9,071 nt of DNA from a bacterium (GTDB lineage: Bacteria > Myxococcota_A > Bradymonadia > UBA7976 > UBA1532): assembly GCA_030424955.1 (NCBI GenBank), contig JAUHVS010000191.1, forward strand, positions 1-9,071. Direction: 5' to 3'. Numbering within the stretch: position 1 is the first letter of the stretch; each line of letters opens with the position of its first letter. Under the pieces are notes generated by a model, which saw nothing but the letters and a program-made list of their open reading frames with translations, ran no database searches and was not told the origin of the DNA. Of the stretch, positions 1-5,774 are shown one piece after another. Both the position numbers and the translations under genes were made by a program.

Positions 1-245
1 CCAGCACGCCGTCGCCGTCCACGTCGGGATCGCACGCGTCGCCGGCGCCGTCGCCGTCCAGATCCGCCTGGTCCGCGTTGACGTCGAGGGGGCAGTTGTC
101 GTCGACGTCGGGCACGCCGTCGCCGTCGTCGTCGGCGTCGCAGGCGTCGCCCTGGCCGTCGCCGTCCAGGTCGGCCTGATCGGCGTTGGGGATCAGGGGG
201 CAGTTGTCGGCCGGATCGAGCAGGCCGTCGCCGTCGGTGTCGACC
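1..245 (-). repeat. Thrombospondin type 3 repeats, 108-bp DNA-level period
   Basis: Read on the minus strand, this stretch encodes consecutive Asp-rich units with the pattern DNCPL-NADQADLDGDGxGDACD. At DNA level the block GCCGTCGCCGTCCAG-like recurs at 47 and 155, a 108-bp (36-residue) period equal to one TSP3 pair. The repeats are diverged in sequence and remain in frame, so this is protein repeat structure, not a CRISPR or satellite. More copies probably lie left of the window. Confidence 0.8.
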
Positions 246-1078
246 TCGATGGTGCAGTCCGCCGAGCAGCCGTCGCCCGCGGCGCCGTTGCCGTCGTCGC
301 AGGTCTCTTCGCCCTCGATGATGCCGTTGCCGCAGACGGTCACGCCGCCGTTGCGCACCTGGAAGCGCCAGATGCCGGGGATGTCCACGTTGCTCGACGT
401 GCAGACCTCGAGCACCTGAGGGGTGCGCGAGATGTCGAGCTGCAGGAAGTTCTGCTGATCGCCGGCGTCGAAGCCGACCTGGGCCGGCGTCCCGCCGAGC
501 CCGTTGACGCCGTTGGAGGCGTCGCCGGTGGTCCACTCACAGCGGTTGTAGCGAAACTCCACGTCGAAGTCGCCGGCCACCACGTCGCTGCGGTCGGTCA
601 GCACCAGCTGGAAGCTGTTCAGCTTGTTGGTCTGCGCGTTGTAGTAGCCGACCTCTTCCCAGGTGACGACGACGCGGCCGCGCTGGCCGTTGACCGGCGC
701 CTCGACGGCGTACCAGATGCCGTTGGGCACGCCGGCCCCGCGGGTGTCCACGTCGCCCCAGAAGGGCGCGATCATGGGCCGCGCCGCCACGGGGAAGGGC
801 ACCGGCGTGTAGGCGCTGACCGCCCCACTGAAGGTGATGTTGCCGTTGGTGTTCAGCCAGAACTGCTGGTGCACCTGGCCAAAGAAGTTCAGGCCGCCGG
901 GGAAGGCCGCCCCGAGCTGGATGGGGCCCTCGCTGCCGTCGTCGTTGCCATCCACGGGCCCGAGCCCATAGCCCGCGACGCCCCCCAGGCCCCCGATGAG
1001 ATCCGCCTGCGCGAGGGCGGTGGCGGGCGCCCCCAGCGCCACGGCGAGGGCCAACCACGTCTTCAACAATCGATACAC
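1..1078 (-). CDS. Secreted NIDO-domain protein with Myxo-type Cys-rich repeat and TSP3 repeats (partial; C-terminus beyond left edge)
   Basis: The window holds the first 359 residues; the gene continues past the left edge. The start is GTG at 1078-1076, preceded by GGAGGG six bases upstream; no in-frame ATG fits. Residues 1-23 form a signal peptide (RLLK, then a hydrophobic stretch ending ALA-QA), so the protein is exported. Residues about 70-225 match the NIDO (nidogen/alpha-tectorin extracellular) pattern: NGNITF at 79-83, then a Pro-rich strand, IAPFWGDVDT, VVVTWEEV and QVGFDAGD. Residues 249-275 form a Myxococcus-type cysteine-rich repeat (CGNGIIEGEETC ... DGCSADC). From about 279 come thrombospondin type 3 repeats (DxDGDG, DNCPL, DQADLDGDGxGDACD), which bind Ca2+ in known families. 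Such proteins usually sit on or outside the outer membrane; adhesion or matrix binding is inference. A C-terminal sorting tag such as MYXO-CTERM could lie beyond the edge but cannot be seen. Confidence 0.88.
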   Translation of the reverse strand, partial: MYRLLKTWLALAVALGAPATALAQADLIGGLGGVAGYGLGPVDGNDDGSEGPIQLGAAFPGGLNFFGQVHQQFWLNTNGNITFSGAVSAYTPVPFPVAARPMIAPFWGDVDTRGAGVPNGIWYAVEAPVNGQRGRVVVTWEEVGYYNAQTNKLNSFQLVLTDRSDVVAGDFDVEFRYNRCEWTTGDASNGVNGLGGTPAQVGFDAGDQQNFLQLDISRTPQVLEVCTSSNVDIPGIWRFQVRNGGVTVCGNGIIEGEETCDDGNGAAGDGCSADCTIEVDTDGDGLLDPADNCPLIPNADQADLDGDGQGDACDADDDGDGVPDVDDNCPLDVNADQADLDGDGAGDACDPDVDGDGVL

Positions 1079-1084
1079 TGTGAT

Positions 1085-1090
1085 CCCTCC
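1085..1090 (-). promoter_or_regulatory. Ribosome binding site of the NIDO gene
   Basis: GGAGGG on the minus strand lies six bases before the GTG start at 1078. It decides the start, because the signal-peptide frame has no ATG at all in this region. Confidence 0.75.
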
Positions 1091-1139
1091 GAATGCTCGG
1101 CGCTCCCATAGAGGACAAAAACAGATGCCCTCTTCGCCG

Positions 1140-1170
1140 TGCTCGAAGGATCGTCGGGAAGCCGGGTCAA
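1140..1170 (-). promoter_or_regulatory. Candidate promoter/operator of the NIDO gene (TTGACCCG ... TCGAGCA)
   Basis: On the minus strand TTGACCCG (1170-1163) is followed by CCCG (1158-1155) and TCGAGCA (1146-1140), ending 61 bases before the GTG start. TTGACC resembles a -35 box, but no convincing TATAAT-like -10 follows at 17 bases. The same two outer blocks with the inner CCCG occur upstream of the lipoprotein gene at 4186, with slightly shorter spacing. A shared regulator site or an ECF-type promoter is inference. Confidence 0.35.
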
Positions 1171-1184
1171 TGCAAACCCAAGGG

Positions 1185-1224
1185 GCTCAAGTCGCGCACA
1201 GCGGCGGCCGGGGGGGCCTTGAGC
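1185..1224 (-). terminator. Weak candidate hairpin after the lipoprotein operon
   Basis: The arms GCTCAAG (1185-1191) and CTTGAGC (1218-1224) are perfect inverted repeats, and an inner GGCC/GGCC pair (1206-1209, 1215-1218) could extend the fold. The hairpin lies 16 bases downstream of the TGA at 1240 on the minus strand, where a terminator would be expected. The loop is large and no clear U-tract follows, so an intrinsic terminator is only possible. It is also close upstream of the NIDO promoter candidate. Confidence 0.25.
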
Positions 1225-1239
1225 GGCGGCCGGCGCCTG

Positions 1240-3456
1240 TCAGAACCGGTACAGGTACAGCAGGTCGAGGGTCCGCACGGTCTGCTTGTCGAGGTCGATG
1301 ATGTCGTTGGCGGTGTTGCCACTGTAGCGGCCCTCGAGCGTCCACTGCTCGGCCCGCAGCCCCAGGCCCGACACGCCGTCCAGCGTGACGTCGAAGGTGC
1401 CCCCCCGCACGTCGCCGTCCCCAAACAGCGAGTAGCCATAGACCTCGAGGCTCATGGGGGAGCGATCCCAGATCTTGATCTCCAGGGTGCCCACCAGCGG
1501 GTGCACGCTGTCCTGCGCCACGAAGTCGCCCACCCGGTGGTGGATGCCCTGGGTGCGCGCGCCGACCAGCAGCCCGAAGGTGTCGCCCCGCAGGCCGATC
1601 TGCGCCTGGTAGCCGATGCGGGCGCTGAGGGCGATGGCGCCCTCCTTCTTGTCGGCCCCGTAGCGCTGGGCCTCGCTCGTGCGCCCGCCGACCGAGAAGT
1701 CCATCATGAAGAGGTCTTGGAAGACCCAGCCCTCGGACATGTCGGCTGCGGCCGTGAGCGCCGGGTACGCGACGCGCATCGAGAAGCCGTACGCCTCCCG
1801 GTCGCCCTGCACCGGCAGGCCCACGCTGCTGACCCGGTTGACGCCCATGCCCACCACGCCAACGGTGTAGCCGCGCTCGATGAGCCCCAGGCCCTCCATG
1901 TCGTCTTTGCTGACCTGTCGGCCCACCTTCACGTTGCGGTCGCTGGCCTTGGCCGCCCACTCGGCCTCGGCGAAGGTCGGCGCCGCGCCCTGCACGACCC
2001 GCTGCACGGCGGCGGCGTCGAGCCCATACCGACGGGCGAAGCGCGCGGCCGTCGCCCGGTTGACCTTCCCCGCGATGATCACCGCGCGCACGTCCCGGTC
2101 TTCGCTCGTGGCCACGTCGCCCGCCGCGTCGGCCGCCTGGGCCTCTCGGAGCCACACGGCGGCCCGCTCGGCGGCCACGGCGGCCTGCGCCTTCTCGCGG
2201 GCCCGCTGCGCCAGGACCGCGATGGCCTGGTTGGTGAGGCCGCTGAGCGTCTTGTCGCTGTCGATGCGCTTGGATCCGTGGGGGCTCTGGTAGGCGGTGT
2301 CGGTCGCCTTGGCCCCGGCCGAGACGGTGAGCGGCACGTCCCCGCCGGCCCAGGTGACCTGCAGGGTCGCCGCCAGGGAGACCGCGTTCTGCTCCGTGCG
2401 CACGGTGCGGGTCCCGGTGCGCGCCACGTCGCGGTACTTCGTGACCACCCGGCTCTCATAGCGCGGCACGCTCTTGTAGGTGCTGCAGTCCGAGGTGCGG
2501 GTGACCTCGTACTTGTCGTAGCCGCCCTTCCCGTTCGGGCGCAGCACCGGCAGGGTTGTGGAGCAGGTCTTGGACTGCGTGCGCACCTGATCGGTGCCGA
2601 CCTGCACGCGCACCGTCTCTTGGTAGGGCACCTTCTCGGTGTACTGGTAGGTGACCTGCCGGGTGCTCACGCGCTGGGTGGGTTCGCAGCGGGTCAGGGT
2701 CACGCGCACCTGCGCGCTGACGGCGCCCGCGCGCTTGAGTTGGCTGACGACCCGGTCGGCCTCGGCGGCGCAGCCCGCCCCGGCGCGGGTCGCCGCCAGC
2801 CCAACCGACACCTCCTTCGCCACCGCCGCCGCGGCGTCGCTCTTGGGCGACGCGGTGAGCTGGGCCCGCAGGTTCGTGTGGAAGGCCTGGGCCCCGGTGG
2901 GCGCGCCCGCTGGGGGGGCGGCGTGGTGGGCCGCCGCCCGGGCCCGCAGATCCGCCAGGCGGTCGGCCAGCGGCTTGGGCACGTCGCGGCCGAGGGGCGC
3001 GAGCAGCGCCTGCACCCCGTCGAGGGCGGGCAGGTAGAACCCCTTGCTCGCCGGGGCCTCGGCCGCCGGCCACAGGGCCTCGATGCGCCGCACCATGGCC
3101 GCCACCACCGCCTGATCGCCCTCGCTGCCGGGCTCGCCGCCGTTGCGCCAGTACCAGGTGCGGACCTCGGCGATGGCCTTCAGCCCGTCGCGGCCGGGGG
3201 TCTTCTCGGCCGCCCGCACCCGCGTCAGCACCCGGCCCTCGGCGATCTTGCGGCGGCCCGCGCGCACCGCCTCGCGCTCCCGGGGGCTCAGGTAACCCTT
3301 GCCTGCCCGCGCGTAGGCCCGCTCGGCCGCATCCCAGCGCTGCGCGTTGACCGCGTCCTCGGCCTCCTTGAGGGCCGGCGGCGCGCCCCCGCAGCCCCAG
3401 ACCAGGCTCAGCCCCGCGAGCACGCAGATCCGCCGCATCCCGTGCAGTCGCCTCAT
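1240..3456 (-). CDS. 738-aa lipoprotein of unknown function with beta-barrel-like C-terminus
   Basis: I do not recognise this family. The ATG at 3456 overlaps the upstream stop (ATGA), so translation is probably coupled. Residues 1-22 are a lipoprotein signal with lipobox LVWGC (Cys22); a second Met at residue 7 is an alternative start. Residues about 25-60 look like a tetratricopeptide-type helical pair (AEDAVNAQRWDAAERAYARAG). Residues 270-356 hold an aromatic/charged stretch with two related segments (around Y272-V284 and Y327-V344, sharing a Y-x2/3-V-P-x-Y/Q-E pattern) and several Cys. A helical Ala-rich region follows at about 395-510. From about 520 to 738 alternating hydrophobic residues suggest beta strands, and the protein ends YLYRF, an aromatic C-terminus typical of outer-membrane beta proteins. 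An outer-membrane location in complex with the VHL-like partner is inference. The long reading frame on the opposite strand is a composition artefact. Confidence 0.85.
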   Translation of the reverse strand: MRRLHGMRRICVLAGLSLVWGCGGAPPALKEAEDAVNAQRWDAAERAYARAGKGYLSPREREAVRAGRRKIAEGRVLTRVRAAEKTPGRDGLKAIAEVRTWYWRNGGEPGSEGDQAVVAAMVRRIEALWPAAEAPASKGFYLPALDGVQALLAPLGRDVPKPLADRLADLRARAAAHHAAPPAGAPTGAQAFHTNLRAQLTASPKSDAAAAVAKEVSVGLAATRAGAGCAAEADRVVSQLKRAGAVSAQVRVTLTRCEPTQRVSTRQVTYQYTEKVPYQETVRVQVGTDQVRTQSKTCSTTLPVLRPNGKGGYDKYEVTRTSDCSTYKSVPRYESRVVTKYRDVARTGTRTVRTEQNAVSLAATLQVTWAGGDVPLTVSAGAKATDTAYQSPHGSKRIDSDKTLSGLTNQAIAVLAQRAREKAQAAVAAERAAVWLREAQAADAAGDVATSEDRDVRAVIIAGKVNRATAARFARRYGLDAAAVQRVVQGAAPTFAEAEWAAKASDRNVKVGRQVSKDDMEGLGLIERGYTVGVVGMGVNRVSSVGLPVQGDREAYGFSMRVAYPALTAAADMSEGWVFQDLFMMDFSVGGRTSEAQRYGADKKEGAIALSARIGYQAQIGLRGDTFGLLVGARTQGIHHRVGDFVAQDSVHPLVGTLEIKIWDRSPMSLEVYGYSLFGDGDVRGGTFDVTLDGVSGLGLRAEQWTLEGRYSGNTANDIIDLDKQTVRTLDLLYLYRF
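3453..3456 (-). promoter_or_regulatory. ATGA stop/start overlap (translational coupling)
   Basis: On the minus strand the TGA stop of the VHL-like gene (3455-3453) overlaps the ATG start of the 738-aa lipoprotein gene (3456-3454) by the classic 4-base ATGA. This implies one transcript and linked, roughly equal synthesis of the two lipoproteins. Confidence 0.85.
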
Positions 3457-3959
3457 GGCACCGTCACCTGGTCGGGGCCAGGGGTGTTGTCGTCGGTGTA
3501 GTAGTCGCGCAGCACCGCGCCGGATCGCCCGTCGCGGATGCGCCAGACGTGGCGCCGGAAGGTCGGCTGCAGGTGGCGCCCCCCCGGCGGGATGCTCGCG
3601 TAGGGCCGCTCGACGCAGCCGCCGTCCACCCAGAACAGGTCGACGGAGCGGTCGACGTAGAGGTTGTTGAAGGTGACCTCCAGCGCCGCGCCGCCGTCCG
3701 CCGAGCAGGTCAGCGGCTCGGGGGCGAACTGGTCGTCGCGCTGCGCGTCGGGCGCCGACGGATCCTGGGCGTCGCGCCGCGAGGCGACCTCCGCGGAGTA
3801 GGCCTCGATGGAGCGGTCGGCGTCGGGCAGGCAGCCGGCGAGCCCAGCCGCCAGCGCGGCCAGGGTCAGCCAGCGGGTGGGCCCCCGCCCTGTCCGGGTG
3901 AGCGGATCGGGCGGGCACCCGGGGGGGGGCGCGGCGGCGAGTCGATCGGGAGCGTGCAT
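3453..3959 (-). CDS. Lipoprotein with bacterial VHL-beta-like domain (168 aa)
   Basis: The ATG at 3959 is the only sensible start: no in-frame GTG or TTG lies before the hydrophobic segment. The Shine-Dalgarno is weak (AGGTG, 10 bases upstream). A long basic n-region precedes a lipoprotein signal (WLTLAALAAGLAGC, Cys43), so the mature protein should be lipid-anchored; Leu at +2 would suit the outer membrane by the E. coli rule. Residues about 91-158 match the VHL beta domain: VTFNNLYVDRSVDLFW, RPY, IPPGG, FRRHVWRIRD, then a closing strand. Trp110, Tyr120, Thr133, His137 and Trp139 sit at exactly the spacing of human VHL Trp88, Tyr98, Ser111, His115 and Trp117, which form the hydroxyproline pocket. 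The alpha domain that binds elongin C in animals is absent. Binding a hydroxylated or proline-rich ligand is inference. Cys85 and Cys115 could pair. Confidence 0.85.
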   Translation of the reverse strand: MHAPDRLAAAPPPGCPPDPLTRTGRGPTRWLTLAALAAGLAGCLPDADRSIEAYSAEVASRRDAQDPSAPDAQRDDQFAPEPLTCSADGGAALEVTFNNLYVDRSVDLFWVDGGCVERPYASIPPGGRHLQPTFRRHVWRIRDGRSGAVLRDYYTDDNTPGPDQVTVP

Positions 3960-4090
3960 CGCGTGTTCACACCTGTCGGGGCGGTCTGTGGGCCAAGGGG
4001 CGGCGGCGCGCGCCCATCGGTCGGGACGTCCGGCCCTTCAGCAAGGGTCGTGCCGCACCGTGCCACAGGCGCCAGGGGGGCGCGAGGCGA

Positions 4091-4121
4091 GGGCGCCCCG
4101 GCCGCAAAGTGCGGGCGCCCC
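4091..4121. repeat. Two palindromic GGGCGCCC sites 22 bp apart
   Basis: GGGCGCCCC occurs at 4091-4099 and 4113-4121, a 22-bp offset, about two helical turns. The 8-bp core GGGCGCCC is its own reverse complement. The pair ends three bases before the -35-like TTGACC at 4124, the position of a regulator site. Such words are not rare in DNA this GC-rich, so an operator is only a possibility. Confidence 0.25.
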
Positions 4122-4123
4122 CC

Positions 4124-4152
4124 TTGACCCGTGTGCCCGCGTGCGTCGAGCA
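4124..4152 (+). promoter_or_regulatory. Candidate promoter/operator of the MopE-like lipoprotein gene (TTGACCCG ... TCGAGCA)
   Basis: TTGACCCG (4124-4131), CCCG (4136-4139) and TCGAGCA (4146-4152) follow each other and end 33 bases before the ATG at 4186. The same words in the same order lie upstream of the NIDO gene. TTGACC could be a -35 element; there is no convincing -10, so the RNA polymerase holoenzyme or regulator involved is unknown. Confidence 0.35.
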
Positions 4153-4171
4153 TCGACCCACACTGAGGACC

Positions 4172-4179
4172 GGGGGAGG
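4172..4179 (+). promoter_or_regulatory. Ribosome binding site deciding the start at 4186
   Basis: GGGGGAGG lies six bases before ATG 4186. It selects this start over the far upstream Met codons that the open frame allows, and this start also places a lipoprotein signal exactly at the N-terminus. Confidence 0.75.
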
Positions 4180-4185
4180 TCGACG

Positions 4186-5664
4186 ATGACGCGTGGGACA
4201 TGGGGTGTGCTGTGGCTGGGCCTGATGGCGTGGACCGCTGGCTGCGATGACGGCGGCGGCGGCTCGGGCGGCGCCGGCGGGGGGACCGCCGCCGACATGG
4301 GCGGCGCCGGGGGCGAGGGCGGCGGCGCCCTGCAGTGCGCCGCCAGCGAGCGCGCCTGCGCCGGGGAGTGCATCGATCCGGCGTCTGACGCCCGCCACTG
4401 CGGCGGCTGCGGCAACGCCTGCATGACCGGCCAGCGCTGCCTCGAGGGCAACTGCCGGGCGCCGACGGGTGAGGCCTGCAACGGCCGCGACGACGACCTC
4501 GACGGCGCCACCGACGAGGGCGACGACGGCAACCCGCTGCAGGTGCAGTGCGACAACCTGTGCGGCGCGGGCACCCGCACCTGCACCAACGGCCAGCTGG
4601 GCGAGTGCTCCGCCCCGGCCCCGCAGGCCGAGGCCTGCGACGGCGCCGATAACGACTGCGACGGCAAGACCGACGAGGGGGTGACCACCACCTACTACCG
4701 CGACGCCGACGGCGACACCCACGGCGATCCCGCCCTGGCCAACGCCCTGCAGGCCTGCACGCCGCCGATGGGCACCGACTACGTGGCCAGCAACGACGAC
4801 TGCGACGACGGCGACGGCGACACCTACCCGGGCGCGGCCGAGAGCTGCGCCGACGAGAAGGACAACGACTGCGACATGGTGGTCAACAACGACTGCCCCT
4901 GCGCCCCCATCGGCGACACCCGCCCCTGCGGCGCCGACGAGGGCGCCTGCCGCGCCGGCGTGCAGACCTGCGGCGAGATGGGCTGGAGCGAGTGCGGCGG
5001 CGAGGACTTCATCGGGCCCGCCGAGGAGAGCTGCACCGGCAGCGACGACGACTGCGACGGCAACATCGACGAGAACCTGCCCGAGGATCCCTGGGAGGGG
5101 CTGGGCGGCAACGACGCCAACAACGACACCTGCGAGCGCGCCCGCCCCGTGCCCGCCGTGGAGGAGGACGCCGAGGCCGCCGTCATCATCAACGACGGCA
5201 CCCTGTACCACGCCGCCGCCGACGCCCCGGCGGACTCGGACTGGTACCGCGTCAACGCCAACGAGGGCTTCGGCTTCTGCGTGCCCGGCACCCGCGAGTG
5301 CGGCATGACCCTGGCGGTGGTGTTCCGCCTGCCCGAGTTCGCCCTGCGCGACGACTACGAGCTGTGCCTGCACTACGACGACGGGCTGGGCTGCGGCGAC
5401 GTGCTGAGCACCTGGTGCATGGGCGTCGACAGCGACGAGTTCTGGAGCGACGAGAACGGCGCCTACAGCTTCGCGGTGATCTGGGACGGCCGCTGCGCGC
5501 TGGACTCCAGCCGCGAGTTCTTCATCGAGGTGCGCGGCCCGCAGAACATCAACGCCTGCTCGCCCTACACCATCGGCATGGCGTTCTCGCAGCTCGAGGA
5601 CGTCGAGTGCGGCGACGACCGCGCCGATCCCGTGCTGGTGAACCCCAACGCGATGGGCATGTAG
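4186..5664 (+). CDS. Lipoprotein with Stig1-like module, MopE-type Asp/Cys repeats and PPC-like C-terminal domain (492 aa)
   Basis: Residues 1-20 form a lipoprotein signal ending TAGC (Cys20), followed by a flexible Gly-rich linker to about 50. Residues 51-90 form a Cys-rich module (C-x6-C-x3-C, then CGGCGNAC, then C-x4-C) resembling the Stig1-like repeats common in myxobacteria. Residues about 96-295 carry MopE-type putative metal-binding repeats of the pattern E-x-C-x-G-x-D-N-D-C-D-G-x-x-D-E: copies at Cys98, Cys151, Cys221 and Cys283. The first has Leu105 where the second Cys should be, and the third lacks the closing Gly/DE. MopE itself is a copper-binding surface protein of Methylococcus; metal or Ca2+ binding here is inference from the family. 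Residues about 308-485 look like a bacterial pre-peptidase C-terminal type beta domain (SDWYRV ... CSPYTI) with several Cys pairs. Asp at +2 after the lipid Cys would mean inner-membrane retention in E. coli; this rule may not hold here. Confidence 0.87.
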   Translation: MTRGTWGVLWLGLMAWTAGCDDGGGGSGGAGGGTAADMGGAGGEGGGALQCAASERACAGECIDPASDARHCGGCGNACMTGQRCLEGNCRAPTGEACNGRDDDLDGATDEGDDGNPLQVQCDNLCGAGTRTCTNGQLGECSAPAPQAEACDGADNDCDGKTDEGVTTTYYRDADGDTHGDPALANALQACTPPMGTDYVASNDDCDDGDGDTYPGAAESCADEKDNDCDMVVNNDCPCAPIGDTRPCGADEGACRAGVQTCGEMGWSECGGEDFIGPAEESCTGSDDDCDGNIDENLPEDPWEGLGGNDANNDTCERARPVPAVEEDAEAAVIINDGTLYHAAADAPADSDWYRVNANEGFGFCVPGTRECGMTLAVVFRLPEFALRDDYELCLHYDDGLGCGDVLSTWCMGVDSDEFWSDENGAYSFAVIWDGRCALDSSREFFIEVRGPQNINACSPYTIGMAFSQLEDVECGDDRADPVLVNPNAMGM

Positions 5665-5676
5665 CAGGCTGCTGGT

Positions 5677-5693
5677 CGGCCGTCGCCCGGCCG
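5677..5693 (+). terminator. Weak candidate hairpin between the lipoprotein and caspase genes
   Basis: CGGCCG (5677-5682) and CGGCCG (5688-5693) can pair as a 6-bp stem with a 5-base loop, starting 13 bases after the TAG stop at 5664. No U-tract follows. It may end the upstream transcript or be chance in GC-rich DNA. The rest of the 110-bp gap shows no clear promoter, so the caspase gene may be read through from the lipoprotein gene. Confidence 0.22.
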
Positions 5694-5760
5694 GCGCCCA
5701 CGCCGCCCACCCCCCACCTACCCCCTGCCCCGCGGCGGCGCGCCATGCCATGCTGCTGGC

Positions 5761-5766
5761 AGGGGG
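5761..5766 (+). promoter_or_regulatory. Ribosome binding site of the caspase-STAND gene
   Basis: AGGGGG lies eight bases before ATG 5775. An in-frame ATG at 5745 would add ten residues but has no purine-rich site before it, so 5775 is preferred. Confidence 0.55.
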
Positions 5767-5774
5767 TCCATTCC

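Larger units (their letters stand above)
3960..4185. promoter_or_regulatory. Divergent intergenic promoter region
   Basis: This 226-bp gap separates the start of the minus-strand lipoprotein operon (3959) from the plus-strand lipoprotein gene (4186), so promoters for both should lie here. I see no reading frame that looks like a gene. It holds two copies of GGGCGCCCC (4091-4099, 4113-4121), a TTGACCCG block at 4124, and a small inverted repeat GTCGA-GCA-TCGAC at 4145-4157. No clear promoter facing the minus-strand operon can be named. Confidence 0.6.

Noticed and set aside
1..245. Regular repeats that could suggest a CRISPR array or satellite
   Set aside because: The 108-bp units are diverged, in frame, and translate into TSP3 repeats without spacer structure.
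537..1118. 193-residue minus-strand frame over the NIDO gene starting at ATG 1118
   Set aside because: It is a different frame from the NIDO product, is Arg/Gly-rich without domains, and ends inside the real gene. The GTG-started frame gives a signal peptide and NIDO domain.
1093..3501. 802-residue open frame on the plus strand, opposite the 738-aa lipoprotein gene
   Set aside because: It has no signal or domain pattern, is rich in Ala/Gly/Arg/His/Pro, and mirrors a real gene with GC-rich third positions. The minus-strand frame has a lipobox and structured segments.
1240..3918. 892-residue version of the lipoprotein starting at 3918
   Set aside because: The extra 154 residues overlap the VHL-like gene in another frame and lack meaning; the lipobox appears right after ATG 3456.
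4049..4065. Sigma-54-like TGGCAC ... GC on the minus strand upstream of the VHL-like gene
   Set aside because: The spacing between the GG and GC elements is one base short of the required 10, and the TTGCA-type -12 box is missing.
3808..4185. N-terminal extension of the MopE-like protein to an upstream Met
   Set aside because: It would bury the lipoprotein signal, cover the divergent promoter region and overlap the opposite gene. A strong ribosome binding site fits ATG 4186.
3967..5751. 594-residue open frame on the minus strand, opposite the MopE-like gene
   Set aside because: Its product is low-complexity Val/Ala/Gly with no motif, a by-product of the Asp/Cys-rich GAC and TGC codons on the other strand.
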